Source: Streptosporangium sp040640155
GTDB taxonomy: Bacteria > Actinomycetota > Actinomycetes > Streptosporangiales > Streptosporangiaceae
Length of the DNA stretch: 64,000 nucleotides
Assembly (NCBI RefSeq): GCF_040640155.1
Contig: NZ_JBFABE010000010.1
Coordinates: 62,001-126,000, forward strand
Direction of reading: 5' to 3'
Positions 1-7,709 of this stretch are shown here, piece by piece (positions within the stretch are counted from its first letter, which is position 1; each line of letters starts with the position of its first letter). Under the pieces are notes generated by a model. The model saw nothing but the letters and a program-made list of their open reading frames with translations. It had not been told where the DNA came from and made no database searches. A program made the position numbers and the translations under genes.

Positions 1-1
1 C

Positions 2-811
2 GGGCAGCCGTACGGCCAGCCCGGTCAGCCCGGTCAGCCCGGTCAGCCCGGTCAGCCCGGTCAGCCCGGTCAGCCCGGACACCCCGGTCAGCAGCCCTAC
101 TACCAGGGCGGGCAGGGCCACTCGCCGTACCAGGGCGGCCCGCAGCCCTACCAGGGTGCCCCTCCCCCCGGCTACGGGCCCCCCGGGTACGGCCTCCCGC
201 CGGGAGCGCCGTCCGCGGGGAAGATCAAGCCCGGTGTCGGGTGGATCGTGGGGGCCTGGCTGATCGCCCTGGCCTGTGTCGTCGTCGGGATCGCCGGGCT
301 CGTCTCCGGTCTCTCCGGCGCGGTCGACGCCGCCCCCAAGACGTCGTTCCTTCCCGGGCAGGTGACGACGGTCAGGCTCGACCCGGCCGAGAGCCCGGCC
401 ATCTACGTCTTCACGGCCGGTCCCAGGCGCTTCACGTGCGGGATCACGGGCGGCGCCGGTCCCGCCCGCCTGCAGGAGCCGGCCGGGCGGACGCTCATCA
501 CGGGGACCAACGGGGTGCGCTGGGAGCTCGGCCTGCGGGTGGGCGTGGACAGGGCGGGCGACTACCAGGTCACCTGCAACGCCGACAGGGCCGCAGGCGT
601 CAGGTTCGGTGTGGGCCGGGAGGTCGCCGCCGGAGCGGTGGTGGGCGGGGTGGTCACCCTGATCGGGGTTCCCGCCCTCGGCATCCTGCTGGCCGTCGTC
701 GTGACGATCGTCGTGCTGGGCAAGCGCAAGGGCGCCCGCAGGCGCCGGCAGGCCGAGGCGAGCCAGGCCGCGGCGGCGGGACAGTGGGCGCCGGGACCGT
801 ACGGCGGGTGA
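2..811 (+). CDS. Pro/Gly/Gln-rich two-TM membrane protein (5' partial)
   Basis: The frame is open from the left edge, so the start lies outside the window. The visible N-terminal part is a low-complexity G/Q/P/Y-rich cytoplasmic region with seven near-identical QPG units. A transmembrane helix (GWIVGAWLIALACVVVGIAG) follows, then an extracytoplasmic domain of about 100 residues with two cysteines, a second helix and a short basic Arg/Lys-rich tail. This layout is common in actinobacterial membrane proteins of unknown role. No enzymatic motif is visible. Function unknown. Confidence 0.85.
   Translation, partial: GQPYGQPGQPGQPGQPGQPGQPGQPGHPGQQPYYQGGQGHSPYQGGPQPYQGAPPPGYGPPGYGLPPGAPSAGKIKPGVGWIVGAWLIALACVVVGIAGLVSGLSGAVDAAPKTSFLPGQVTTVRLDPAESPAIYVFTAGPRRFTCGITGGAGPARLQEPAGRTLITGTNGVRWELGLRVGVDRAGDYQVTCNADRAAGVRFGVGREVAAGAVVGGVVTLIGVPALGILLAVVVTIVVLGKRKGARRRRQAEASQAAAAGQWAPGPYGG
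17..79 (+). repeat. 9-bp tandem repeat, 7 copies, coding for Gln-Pro-Gly
   Basis: Seven head-to-tail copies of CAGCCCGGT (last copy ends in A). The unit is a multiple of three, so copy-number change would shorten or lengthen the low-complexity N-terminal region without a frameshift. Confidence 0.95.
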
Positions 812-869
812 CGGCGGTGTTTGCTAGCGTCCCACGTGATCTGTGGCGAGAGAGGGTGGGCGGTCGCTG

Positions 870-1709
870 ATGTACGAGCGTGACGTTCTGGCGGAAGACT
901 GGCGGCGCCCCCGCCGGGGGACGATCCCCCAGGTCCCCGCCGACCTCGACCTGGTCGTCGAGGACGCCGACGGCGGCTTCTGCGGCGCGGTGGTGGCCTG
1001 CGACAAGGAGGCCGTCACCCTGGAGGACCGGTTCGGGCGCCGGCGGGTGTTCCCGCTGGAGCCGGCCGCGTTCCTGCTGGAGGGCAAGGTGGTGACCCTG
1101 GTGCGACCGGCCGCCGCGCCGCGCGGCCCGAGGCGGAGCGCCTCGGGGTCCATCGCGGTGGAGGGGCTGCGGGCCCAGGTCGCCAGGGAGAGCCGGATCT
1201 ACGTCGAGGGCGTGCACGACGCCGCCCTCGTGGAGAAGGTCTGGGGTCACGACCTGCGGGTCGAGGGCGTGGTCGTGGAGTACCTGGAGGGGGTCGACCA
1301 CCTGCCCTCCATCGTCGAGGAGTTCGCTCCCGGCCCCGGCCGTCGGCTGGGGGTGCTGGTCGACCACCTGGTCCCCGGCTCCAAGGAGAGCCGGATCGCC
1401 GCCCGGATCGCCTCGCCGCACGTGCTGGTCGTCGGGCACCCCTTCGTGGACGTCTGGCAGGCGGTCAGGCCGCAGGTGCTCAGGATCCCCTCCTGGCCCT
1501 CGGTGCCGCGCGGGACGCCCTGGAAGGAGGGCGTCGTCGCCGCGCTGGGCTGGAACGTGGAGACCGGCGAGGCGTGGCGCCGCATCCTCGGGTCGGTCAC
1601 GACCTACGCCGATCTGGAGCCCGCGCTGCTGGGACCGGTCGAGGAGCTGATCGACTTCGTGACGGACCCAGGCGAGGGCGAGCGGGCCGGAGCACCCGGG
1701 CGGGCGTGA
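870..1709 (+). CDS. DUF3097 family protein
   Basis: A 279-aa protein matching my memory of the actinobacterial DUF3097 family. Recognisable blocks are FCGAVVACDK, VTLEDRFGRRRVFPLEP, YVEGVHDAALVEKVWG, LGVLVDHLVPGSKESRIA and HVLVVGHPFVDVWQAV. The VEG..D and LVDH segments resemble a TOPRIM-type acidic site, which would suggest nucleic-acid processing, but this is inference. ATG 870 is chosen because a GAGAGGGTGG stretch lies upstream; an in-frame GTG at 843 has no ribosome-binding site. The family sits near hemW and lepA in other actinomycetes (memory). Cytoplasmic; exact role unknown. Confidence 0.85.
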   Translation: MYERDVLAEDWRRPRRGTIPQVPADLDLVVEDADGGFCGAVVACDKEAVTLEDRFGRRRVFPLEPAAFLLEGKVVTLVRPAAAPRGPRRSASGSIAVEGLRAQVARESRIYVEGVHDAALVEKVWGHDLRVEGVVVEYLEGVDHLPSIVEEFAPGPGRRLGVLVDHLVPGSKESRIAARIASPHVLVVGHPFVDVWQAVRPQVLRIPSWPSVPRGTPWKEGVVAALGWNVETGEAWRRILGSVTTYADLEPALLGPVEELIDFVTDPGEGERAGAPGRA

Positions 1710-1865
1710 AGGGCCCCGGCCGCTCACCGCGGGGCCGGCCGGCAAGACCCGGGCGCCCCGGGTGCCCTGGGTGCCACGGACCGCCCGCCCGGAGGTGACA
1801 CGGCGCCCCGGGGGGCGTGAGCGCCCGCCCGAGGGGCGGCCGTCGCGCCGGGGCCGGGTCGGACC

Positions 1866-1905
1866 TCAGGTCAGATCAGGTCAGATCAGGTCAGGTCAGG
1901 TCAGG
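1866..1905. repeat. Eight 5-bp units (TCAGG/TCAGA) spanning the hemW stop
   Basis: Eight consecutive 5-mers TCAGG or TCAGA. On the minus strand each unit contains TGA, and the hemW stop (1896-1898) is one of them. Because 5 is not a multiple of 3, successive units place a stop in every reading frame. Confidence 0.9.
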
Positions 1906-3107
1906 TCGCGGACGAGCGCGTCGGCCAGCAGGCGGCCGCGCAGGGTGAGCACCGCCCTCCCCGCCTTGAACGGTTCCACCTCCAGCAGGCCGTCGCCGAG
2001 CGCGCGGGCCACCACGACAGGACGTTCCAGCTCGCCGAGAGGGAACCCCCGGGAGAGCCGCAGCTCCAGCATCAGCCGCTCCACCGCCCGGTCCCGCGGG
2101 CCCAGCACCTCGCGCGCGTGCGCCGGGGAGGCGCCCGAGGCCAGGCGCCGCGCGTAGGCGGCCGGGTGCTTGACGTTCCACCAGCGGGTGCCCCCGACAT
2201 GGCTGTGCGCCCCCGGACCGACGCCCCACCAGTCGCCGCCGGTCCAGTAGAGCAGGTTGTGCCGGCAGCGCCCGGCCTCGGAGGTCGCCCAGTTGGACAC
2301 CTCGTACCACGTGAACCCCGCCTCGGCCAGCATGGCGTCGGCGATCAGGTAGCGGTCGGCGGCCACGTCGTCGTCGGGCATCGGGAGCTCGCCGCGCCTG
2401 ATCCTGGCCGCCAGCCTCGTCCCGTCCTCGACGATCAGCGAGTACGCCGAGACGTGGTCGGGCCCCGCCTCGATCGCGGCGGCCAGCGACGCGCGCCAGT
2501 CGTCGTCGCTCTCGCCGGGGGTTCCGTAGATCAGGTCGAGGTTGACGTGCTCGAACCCCGCCTGCCTGGCCTCCCGTACGGCGTGGGCGGCACGGCCGGG
2601 GGTGTGGCGGCGGTCGAGCACCCGCAGCACGTGCTCGCGGGCGCTCTGCATCCCGAAGCTCATCCGGTTGAAGCCGCCGGCGCGCAACCGGGCCAGGTAG
2701 GCGGGGTCCACGGACTCGGGGTTGGCCTCGGTGCTCACCTCGGCCCCGGGGGCGAGGCCGAACTCCTCCTCGATCACCGCCAGGACGCGCACCAGGTCCT
2801 CGGCGGGCAGGAGGGTCGGGGTGCCCCCGCCGAAGAACACCGTCTCGACCGGCAGGGACACGGACCCGAGGACGGCCCGCGCCCGCCGCACCTCGTCGAC
2901 GGCGGTGTCCGCGTAGTCCCTCTGCGAGGCGCCGGGCCCGAGCTCGGACGCCGTGTAGGTGTTGAAATCGCAGTAGCCGCACCGGGTCACGCAGAAGGGG
3001 ACGTGGACGTAGAAGCCGAAGGGCCGCTCGCCGAGCCCGGCGAGCGCGCTCTGCGGCAGCTCGCCCGAGGCGGGCACCGGATCACCGTCGGGAAGTGTGG
3101 ATGGCAC
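1896..3107 (-). CDS. hemW: HemW, radical SAM heme chaperone
   Basis: A 403-aa protein of the HemW family (formerly called HemN-like coproporphyrinogen III oxidase). The radical-SAM cysteines are C39, C43 and C46 in CVTRCGYC, the pattern CxxxCxxC. Further family blocks are FFGGGTPTLLP, TEANPESVD, NRMSFGMQS, LDLIYGTPGES and GPGAHSHVGG. HemW binds heme and a [4Fe-4S] cluster and is thought to insert heme into apoproteins. The start is the GTG giving MPSTLPDG, which matches my memory of the actinobacterial N-terminus; a longer upstream frame is only open by chance. The length is normal. The stop lies in a 5-bp repeat array. Confidence 0.95.
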   Translation of the reverse strand: MPSTLPDGDPVPASGELPQSALAGLGERPFGFYVHVPFCVTRCGYCDFNTYTASELGPGASQRDYADTAVDEVRRARAVLGSVSLPVETVFFGGGTPTLLPAEDLVRVLAVIEEEFGLAPGAEVSTEANPESVDPAYLARLRAGGFNRMSFGMQSAREHVLRVLDRRHTPGRAAHAVREARQAGFEHVNLDLIYGTPGESDDDWRASLAAAIEAGPDHVSAYSLIVEDGTRLAARIRRGELPMPDDDVAADRYLIADAMLAEAGFTWYEVSNWATSEAGRCRHNLLYWTGGDWWGVGPGAHSHVGGTRWWNVKHPAAYARRLASGASPAHAREVLGPRDRAVERLMLELRLSRGFPLGELERPVVVARALGDGLLEVEPFKAGRAVLTLRGRLLADALVRDLT

Positions 3108-3226
3108 GCCCCAAGTCTGCCGTCCCCCTCCCGATGCCCGGTACGTCCGGGCGGCGCCACCGCGCCGGGGCACCGGGGGAACACGCTCGGCCACCGCGCG
3201 GACACCGCGCGGCGGGTCGCCCGGGG

Positions 3227-4279
3227 TCAGATCTCGTGATCGTCCCGTTCCGGCAGGCCGTACCGGCGGGCGAGGGGGTTCCACAGCTTGAGGAAACCGC
3301 GCTTGGCCGTGGTCGCCTCCTCGGAGAGGGCGAGGCCCCGGCGGTAGTCGTCGTCGCCGCTCCAGGCGCGGTCGCAGCCGACGTCCTGGCGGACGGCCCA
3401 GGACAGGAAGGCCTCGTCCGCCTCGAAGGAGGCGGTCAGGGCGCGGGTCAGGCGTTCCTTGACCTCCTGTCCGCCGTCGAGCGCCCCGGTGCCCAGCGCG
3501 TTGACCTGGATCACCTGCTCGCGCCGGGAGGCGGTGATCCGCTGGAGCGCCGCCAGCCCGCCCGCGGTGTCCTCGCAGGAGCGGAGCCCCTCCAGGGCGG
3601 CGCCCAGGCCCGACCGGGAGCCGCCGCTGTCGGCGAGCAACGCGTCCAGCACCCTGGCCTGCGCCTTCGCCTCCTCGGGGCCGCCGTGGGGGCGTCCCGC
3701 CACGGGAGCGCCGATCTCGGCCTCGGCGCGGGCACCGGTCATCGCGACCGGCACGCCGCCGGTCCCGGGCGGACCGTCGCGGCGCGGGACGAGCCAGGCG
3801 GCTCCGGCCGCGACCGACGCCGCGGTGACCAGCGCGGCCACCGTGACCACGGGCCACACCCGGCGGTCGGCGGGGGGTGTGCGGCGGGCGCCCCGCTCCG
3901 GGCGGGGCGCCCAGCCGCCGGGTTCGGGCGTCCGGGCCCGGTCGGCCGTGTTCCCGGCCGTTTGTCCGCCCGCGTGATCGGACGCGTGCCCGCTCCCCTG
4001 CCCATTCGTGTGCCCATTCGTGTGCCCGGTCGTGTGCCCGGATGTGTGCCCGGTCGCGTGGCCGCCCGTGTGCAGGTGCCGCTCCTCCCGGGGGAGGTGC
4101 TGCTGCCAGTCGGCCGGATCCTGCCGCCACTCCTCGGGCGGGATGCGGGCACCCCCCGTGGAGCCGGACGACGAGGGCCGGGCGGGCGGGTGCGGGGCCG
4201 CCGGCGCCCCGCACCGGGGGCACCGGCGCAGCCCTTCCATCGGGGCGCCACATCGGTTGCAGAACGCCTGCTGCTCCAT
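3227..4279 (-). CDS. Zinc-ribbon single-pass membrane protein
   Basis: A 350-aa protein. An N-terminal zinc ribbon uses C7/C10 and C20/C23 (CNRC, CPRC). Next comes a Pro/Ser/His-rich linker with tandem Gly-His-Thr units, encoded by about 12-bp repeats near 4005-4070. One transmembrane helix lies near residue 140 (WPVVTVAALVTAASVAAGAA), followed by a soluble mostly helical C-terminal domain of about 180 residues that I do not recognise. The C-terminal domain would lie outside the membrane. It is divergent from the chitinase gene. No known function can be assigned. Confidence 0.85.
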   Translation of the reverse strand: MEQQAFCNRCGAPMEGLRRCPRCGAPAAPHPPARPSSSGSTGGARIPPEEWRQDPADWQQHLPREERHLHTGGHATGHTSGHTTGHTNGHTNGQGSGHASDHAGGQTAGNTADRARTPEPGGWAPRPERGARRTPPADRRVWPVVTVAALVTAASVAAGAAWLVPRRDGPPGTGGVPVAMTGARAEAEIGAPVAGRPHGGPEEAKAQARVLDALLADSGGSRSGLGAALEGLRSCEDTAGGLAALQRITASRREQVIQVNALGTGALDGGQEVKERLTRALTASFEADEAFLSWAVRQDVGCDRAWSGDDDYRRGLALSEEATTAKRGFLKLWNPLARRYGLPERDDHEI

Positions 4280-4335
4280 GCCTTACAACGGTAGTCGAGA
4301 GATCCGGCCCGCACCTGTCAAAACGCCGCTCACCG

Positions 4336-4364
4336 TTGACGCCCCGATCGCCCAGGTCTACGAT
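4336..4364 (+). promoter_or_regulatory. Near-consensus vegetative promoter of the chitinase gene
   Basis: TTGACG (4336-4341), a 17-nt spacer, then TACGAT (4359-4364). This fits the housekeeping sigma factor of actinobacteria. Predicted transcription start is about 4371, directly against the palindrome at 4375-4395. Confidence 0.7.
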
Positions 4365-4374
4365 CCGGTGAAAC

Positions 4375-4395
4375 TTAAAGGAAAGTTTCCTATAA
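4375..4395. promoter_or_regulatory. 21-bp near-perfect palindrome, probable operator of the chitinase gene
   Basis: The palindrome is centred on G4385, with core GGAAAGTTTCC and 9 of 10 base pairs matching between arms. It begins a few bases after the predicted transcription start and ends 27 bp before the GTG start, an ideal repressor position. From memory, GGAAAGTTTCC-type palindromes occur before secreted hydrolase genes of actinomycetes. It does not resemble the DasR site. Confidence 0.7.
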
Positions 4396-4422
4396 GTTAC
4401 TTCCCAATCAGTGGAGAAGCCC

Positions 4423-5706
4423 GTGCAGAGACTCCTCCGGCACATGATCGCGGCGGTTCTCGCCGCGGGTCTCGCGGCGGTCGCCGCGCCCGTCCCGGCC
4501 AACGCGCACGCCCAGGCCACCCAGGAGAGCGGTGACCGCTTCAAGCGGGTCGCGTACTTCATCCAGTGGGGCGTCTACGGACGCAACTACCACGTCAAGG
4601 ACATGGACACCAGCGGCGCCGCCGCCAAGCTGACCCACGTCAACTACGCCTTCGGCTTCGTCAACCCCGAGGGGGACTGCTACTCCGCCGACCCGTGGGC
4701 CGACTGGCAGCGTCCGGTCCCCGCCGAGCAGAGCGTGGACGGCGTCGCAGACGTCGAGGGACAGGCACTGAGCGGCAACCTCAACCAGCTCAGGAAGCTC
4801 AAGGCCAAGCATCCCGGCCTCAAGGCGCTGATCTCCCTCGGCGGCTGGACCGGCTCGAAGTACTTCTCCGACGCCGTGCTCACCCCCGAGGGCCGTGCCC
4901 GGCTGGCCTCCTCCTGCATCGACCTGTGGCTGAAGGGCAACCTGCCCGGCGCCGCCCCCGGCGCGGGCGCCGGCGTGTTCGACGGCATCGACCTGGACTG
5001 GGAGTGGCCCGGCTCCTCCGGCAACGACGGCAACGTCATCCGTCCCGAGGACAAGCGGAACTTCACCCTGTTCGTCACCGAGCTACGCCGCCAGATGAAC
5101 GGGTTCGACCGGCGCAGCGAGCTGACCGCCTTCCTGCCCGCCGCCGCCGCGAAGATCGACGCCGGCTTCGAGGTGCGCGACGTCTTCAAGCAGCTCGACT
5201 TCGCCACCGTCCAGGGCTATGACCTGCACGGCCCCTGGGAGACCGTCACCGGCCACAACGGCAACCTGTTCAACGACCGGCGCGACCCGAACCCGGTGAA
5301 GTACAGCGTGGACCAGACCGTCCGCGACTACCTGAAGCGCGGCGCGCCCGCCCGGAAGCTCGTGGTGGGCGTGCCCGCGTACGGCCAGGGCTGGACCGGC
5401 GTCACCGGCGGCAGGAACGGCCTGTACGGCACCTCCACCGGCCCCGCCCCCGGCACCTTCGCCGCCGGCACCGAGGACTACAAGATCCTGGTGAACAAGC
5501 CGGGCAAGCGCTACCGCGACCTGCTGACCGGGTCCGTCTGGCTCTACGACGGCAACGAGTTCTGGTCCTACGACGACCCGGCCTCGCTGGTGCAGAAGGC
5601 GGCCTACATCCGCCTGAAGGGCCTGGGCGGATCGATGATGTGGTCCATCGACCAGGACGATGCCAAGGCCTCGCTCACCACGGCGCTCTACCGCGTCCTG
5701 CGCTGA
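4423..5706 (+). CDS. Secreted GH18 chitinase
   Basis: A 427-aa secreted glycoside hydrolase family 18 enzyme that should cleave beta-1,4 bonds in chitin. The signal peptide (basic QRLLRH, hydrophobic AAVLAAGLAAVAA) is cut near ANA-HA. The catalytic motif is DGIDLDWEW at D187-W195, with acid/base Glu194 intact. SLGGW and the C-terminal GGSMMWSIDQDD strand are also present. There is no carbohydrate-binding or fibronectin domain, so it is a catalytic-domain-only enzyme. GTG 4423 is chosen over GTG 4411 because GGAG sits six bases upstream of it. It is probably inducible through the adjoining palindrome. Confidence 0.95.
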   Translation: MQRLLRHMIAAVLAAGLAAVAAPVPANAHAQATQESGDRFKRVAYFIQWGVYGRNYHVKDMDTSGAAAKLTHVNYAFGFVNPEGDCYSADPWADWQRPVPAEQSVDGVADVEGQALSGNLNQLRKLKAKHPGLKALISLGGWTGSKYFSDAVLTPEGRARLASSCIDLWLKGNLPGAAPGAGAGVFDGIDLDWEWPGSSGNDGNVIRPEDKRNFTLFVTELRRQMNGFDRRSELTAFLPAAAAKIDAGFEVRDVFKQLDFATVQGYDLHGPWETVTGHNGNLFNDRRDPNPVKYSVDQTVRDYLKRGAPARKLVVGVPAYGQGWTGVTGGRNGLYGTSTGPAPGTFAAGTEDYKILVNKPGKRYRDLLTGSVWLYDGNEFWSYDDPASLVQKAAYIRLKGLGGSMMWSIDQDDAKASLTTALYRVLR

Positions 5707-5734
5707 CGCGCCCCTCTCACCCGCTTCTGCGGGA

Positions 5735-5769
5735 GGGGCCGTACGGGATCTCGGATCCCGTACGGCCCC
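5735..5769. terminator. Bidirectional terminator between chitinase and lepA
   Basis: A perfect 16-bp inverted repeat (5735-5750 with 5754-5769) with a 3-nt loop TCG, between two converging genes. There is no T tract, as is usual in high-GC actinobacteria. Confidence 0.85.
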
Positions 5770-5802
5770 GTCCGCCGTCTCCGCGCGACCAGGAGACGGC
5801 CG

Positions 5803-7668
5803 TTACTTCTTGGGCGCCGAGGACTCGGTGGAGAGGGCGGCCACGAACGCCTCCTGGGGCACCTCGACGCGTCCGACCATCTTCATCCGCTTCTTGCCCT
5901 CCTTCTGCTTCTCCAGCAGCTTGCGCTTACGGGAGATGTCGCCGCCGTAGCACTTGGCGAGGACGTCCTTGCGGATGGCGCGGATGTTCTCACGGGCGAT
6001 GACCCGGGCGCCGATGGCCGCCTGGATGGGCACCTCGAACTGCTGCCTGGGGATGAGCTCGCGCAGCTTCTTGGCCATCTCGACGCCGTAGGCGTACGAC
6101 TTGTCCCGGTGCACGATGGCGCTGAAGGCGTCGACGGCCTCACCCTGGAGCAGGATGTCGACCTTGACCAGGTCGGACTCCTGCTCGCCCGAGGGCTCGT
6201 AGTCCAGCGAGGCGTACCCGCGGGTGCGGGACTTGAGCTGGTCGAAGAAGTCGAAGATGATCTCGCCGAGCGGCATGGTGTAACGGATCTCGACCCTGTC
6301 CTCGGACAGGTAGTCCATCCCCTGCAGGTTGCCCCGGCGGTTCTGGCAGAGCTCCATGATCGCGCCGATGAACTCCGAGGGGACCAGCACGGTCGTCTTC
6401 ACCATCGGCTCGTAGACCTTCTCCACCTTGCCGGTGGGGAACTCCGAGGGGTTGGTGACGACGACCTCCTTGCCGTCCTCCATGATCACCCGATAGACCA
6501 CGTTGGGCGCGGTGGAGATGAGCGAGAGGTTGAACTCCCGCTCCAGCCGCTCGCGGACGATCTCCATGTGGAGCAGGCCCAGGAAGCCGCAGCGGAAGCC
6601 GAAGCCCAGCGCCGCGGAGGTCTCGGGCTCGTAGTCCAGGGCGGCGTCGTTGAGCTGGAGCTTGTCCAGGGCCTCGCGGAGCTCGGGGTAGTCGTCGCCG
6701 TCGATCGGGTACAGGCCCGAGAAGACCATGGGCTTGGGGTGCTCGTAGCCGCTGAGCGCCTTCAGCGCCGGCCGCGTCACCGAGGTCACGGTGTCGCCGA
6801 CCCGGGACTGGCGGACGTCCTTCACACCGGTGATCAGGTAGCCCACCTCGCCGACGCCCAGACCCTGGTCGGCGATCTTCGGCTCGGGCGAGATGACGCC
6901 GATCTCCAGCGTCTCGTGGGCCGCGGTGGTGGACATCATCAGGATGCGCTCGCGCTTGCCCAGGTGGCCGTCCATGACCCGGACGTAGGTGATCACGCCG
7001 CGGTAGGTGTCGTACACCGAGTCGAAGATCAGCGCGCGGGCGGGCGCGTCGGCGTCGCCGACCGGGGCCGGGACCTTGTCGACCACGTGGTCCAGCAGCT
7101 CGCGGACGCCCACGCCGGTCTTGCCGGAGACCCGCAGCACGTCCTCGGGCTCGCAGCCGATGAGGTGGCAGATCTCGGCGGCGTACTTCTCCGGCTGGGC
7201 CGCGGGCAGGTCGATCTTGTTGAGCACCGGGATGATCGTCATGTCGTTGTTCATGGCCAGGTAGAGGTTGGCCAGGGTCTGCGCCTCGATCCCCTGCGCG
7301 GCGTCGACCAGCAGGATCGCGCCCTCGCACGCCTGCAGGGACCGGGAGACCTCGTAGGTGAAGTCGACGTGCCCGGGAGTGTCGATCATGTTGAGCACGT
7401 AGTCGGTCTCACCGACCTTCCACGGCAGCCTGACGGCCTGCGACTTGATCGTGATGCCGCGCTCGCGCTCGATGTCCATCCGGTCGAGGTACTGGGCCCG
7501 CATGGAACGGGCGTCGACCACCCCGGTGATCTGCAGCATGCGATCGGCCAGGGTCGACTTGCCATGGTCGATATGGGCGATGATGCAGAAGTTGCGGAGC
7601 ACAGCGGGGTCGGTCTGGCCAGGCTGAATGCGCACCGGGGTCCGTTTCAACAGATTGATGACGATCAT
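5803..7668 (-). CDS. lepA: Elongation factor 4 (LepA)
   Basis: A 621-aa ribosome-binding GTPase of the LepA/EF4 family, involved in translation fidelity and ribosome biogenesis. G1 is AHIDHGKST, followed by the switch region RERGITIKSQ, DTPGHVDF (G3) and NKIDLP (G4). The LepA-specific C-terminal domain (QVFVPIQ-like block, ending KRKLLEKQKEGKKRMK) is complete. ATG 7668 is chosen; GTG 7635 (VRIQPGQTDP) is the alternative. Neither has a good Shine-Dalgarno sequence. A perfect 20-bp palindrome directly abuts the ATG. It lies next to rpsT and holA, a conserved actinobacterial neighbourhood. Confidence 0.97.
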   Translation of the reverse strand: MIVINLLKRTPVRIQPGQTDPAVLRNFCIIAHIDHGKSTLADRMLQITGVVDARSMRAQYLDRMDIERERGITIKSQAVRLPWKVGETDYVLNMIDTPGHVDFTYEVSRSLQACEGAILLVDAAQGIEAQTLANLYLAMNNDMTIIPVLNKIDLPAAQPEKYAAEICHLIGCEPEDVLRVSGKTGVGVRELLDHVVDKVPAPVGDADAPARALIFDSVYDTYRGVITYVRVMDGHLGKRERILMMSTTAAHETLEIGVISPEPKIADQGLGVGEVGYLITGVKDVRQSRVGDTVTSVTRPALKALSGYEHPKPMVFSGLYPIDGDDYPELREALDKLQLNDAALDYEPETSAALGFGFRCGFLGLLHMEIVRERLEREFNLSLISTAPNVVYRVIMEDGKEVVVTNPSEFPTGKVEKVYEPMVKTTVLVPSEFIGAIMELCQNRRGNLQGMDYLSEDRVEIRYTMPLGEIIFDFFDQLKSRTRGYASLDYEPSGEQESDLVKVDILLQGEAVDAFSAIVHRDKSYAYGVEMAKKLRELIPRQQFEVPIQAAIGARVIARENIRAIRKDVLAKCYGGDISRKRKLLEKQKEGKKRMKMVGRVEVPQEAFVAALSTESSAPKK

Positions 7669-7688
7669 ACGGCTGGCATGCCAGCCGT
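7669..7688. promoter_or_regulatory. Perfect 20-bp palindrome in the lepA divergent promoter region
   Basis: ACGGCTGGCATGCCAGCCGT is its own reverse complement with no spacer. It occupies half of the 41-bp gap between the lepA start (7668) and the divergent GTG start (7710). It could be an operator or a 5' leader hairpin of lepA mRNA. Confidence 0.7.
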
Positions 7689-7709
7689 CTTCCATGGTGA
7701 CATGTCCGG

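Noticed and set aside
4375..4395. DasR (dre) site before the chitinase gene
   Set aside because: The palindrome core GGAAAGTTTCC does not match the ACTGGTCTAGACCAGT-type dre site.
1896..4562. 888-aa extended hemW frame reaching past the zinc-ribbon gene
   Set aside because: The upstream part is a chance open frame antisense to nothing and over the zinc-ribbon gene; HemW homology begins at MPSTLPDG.
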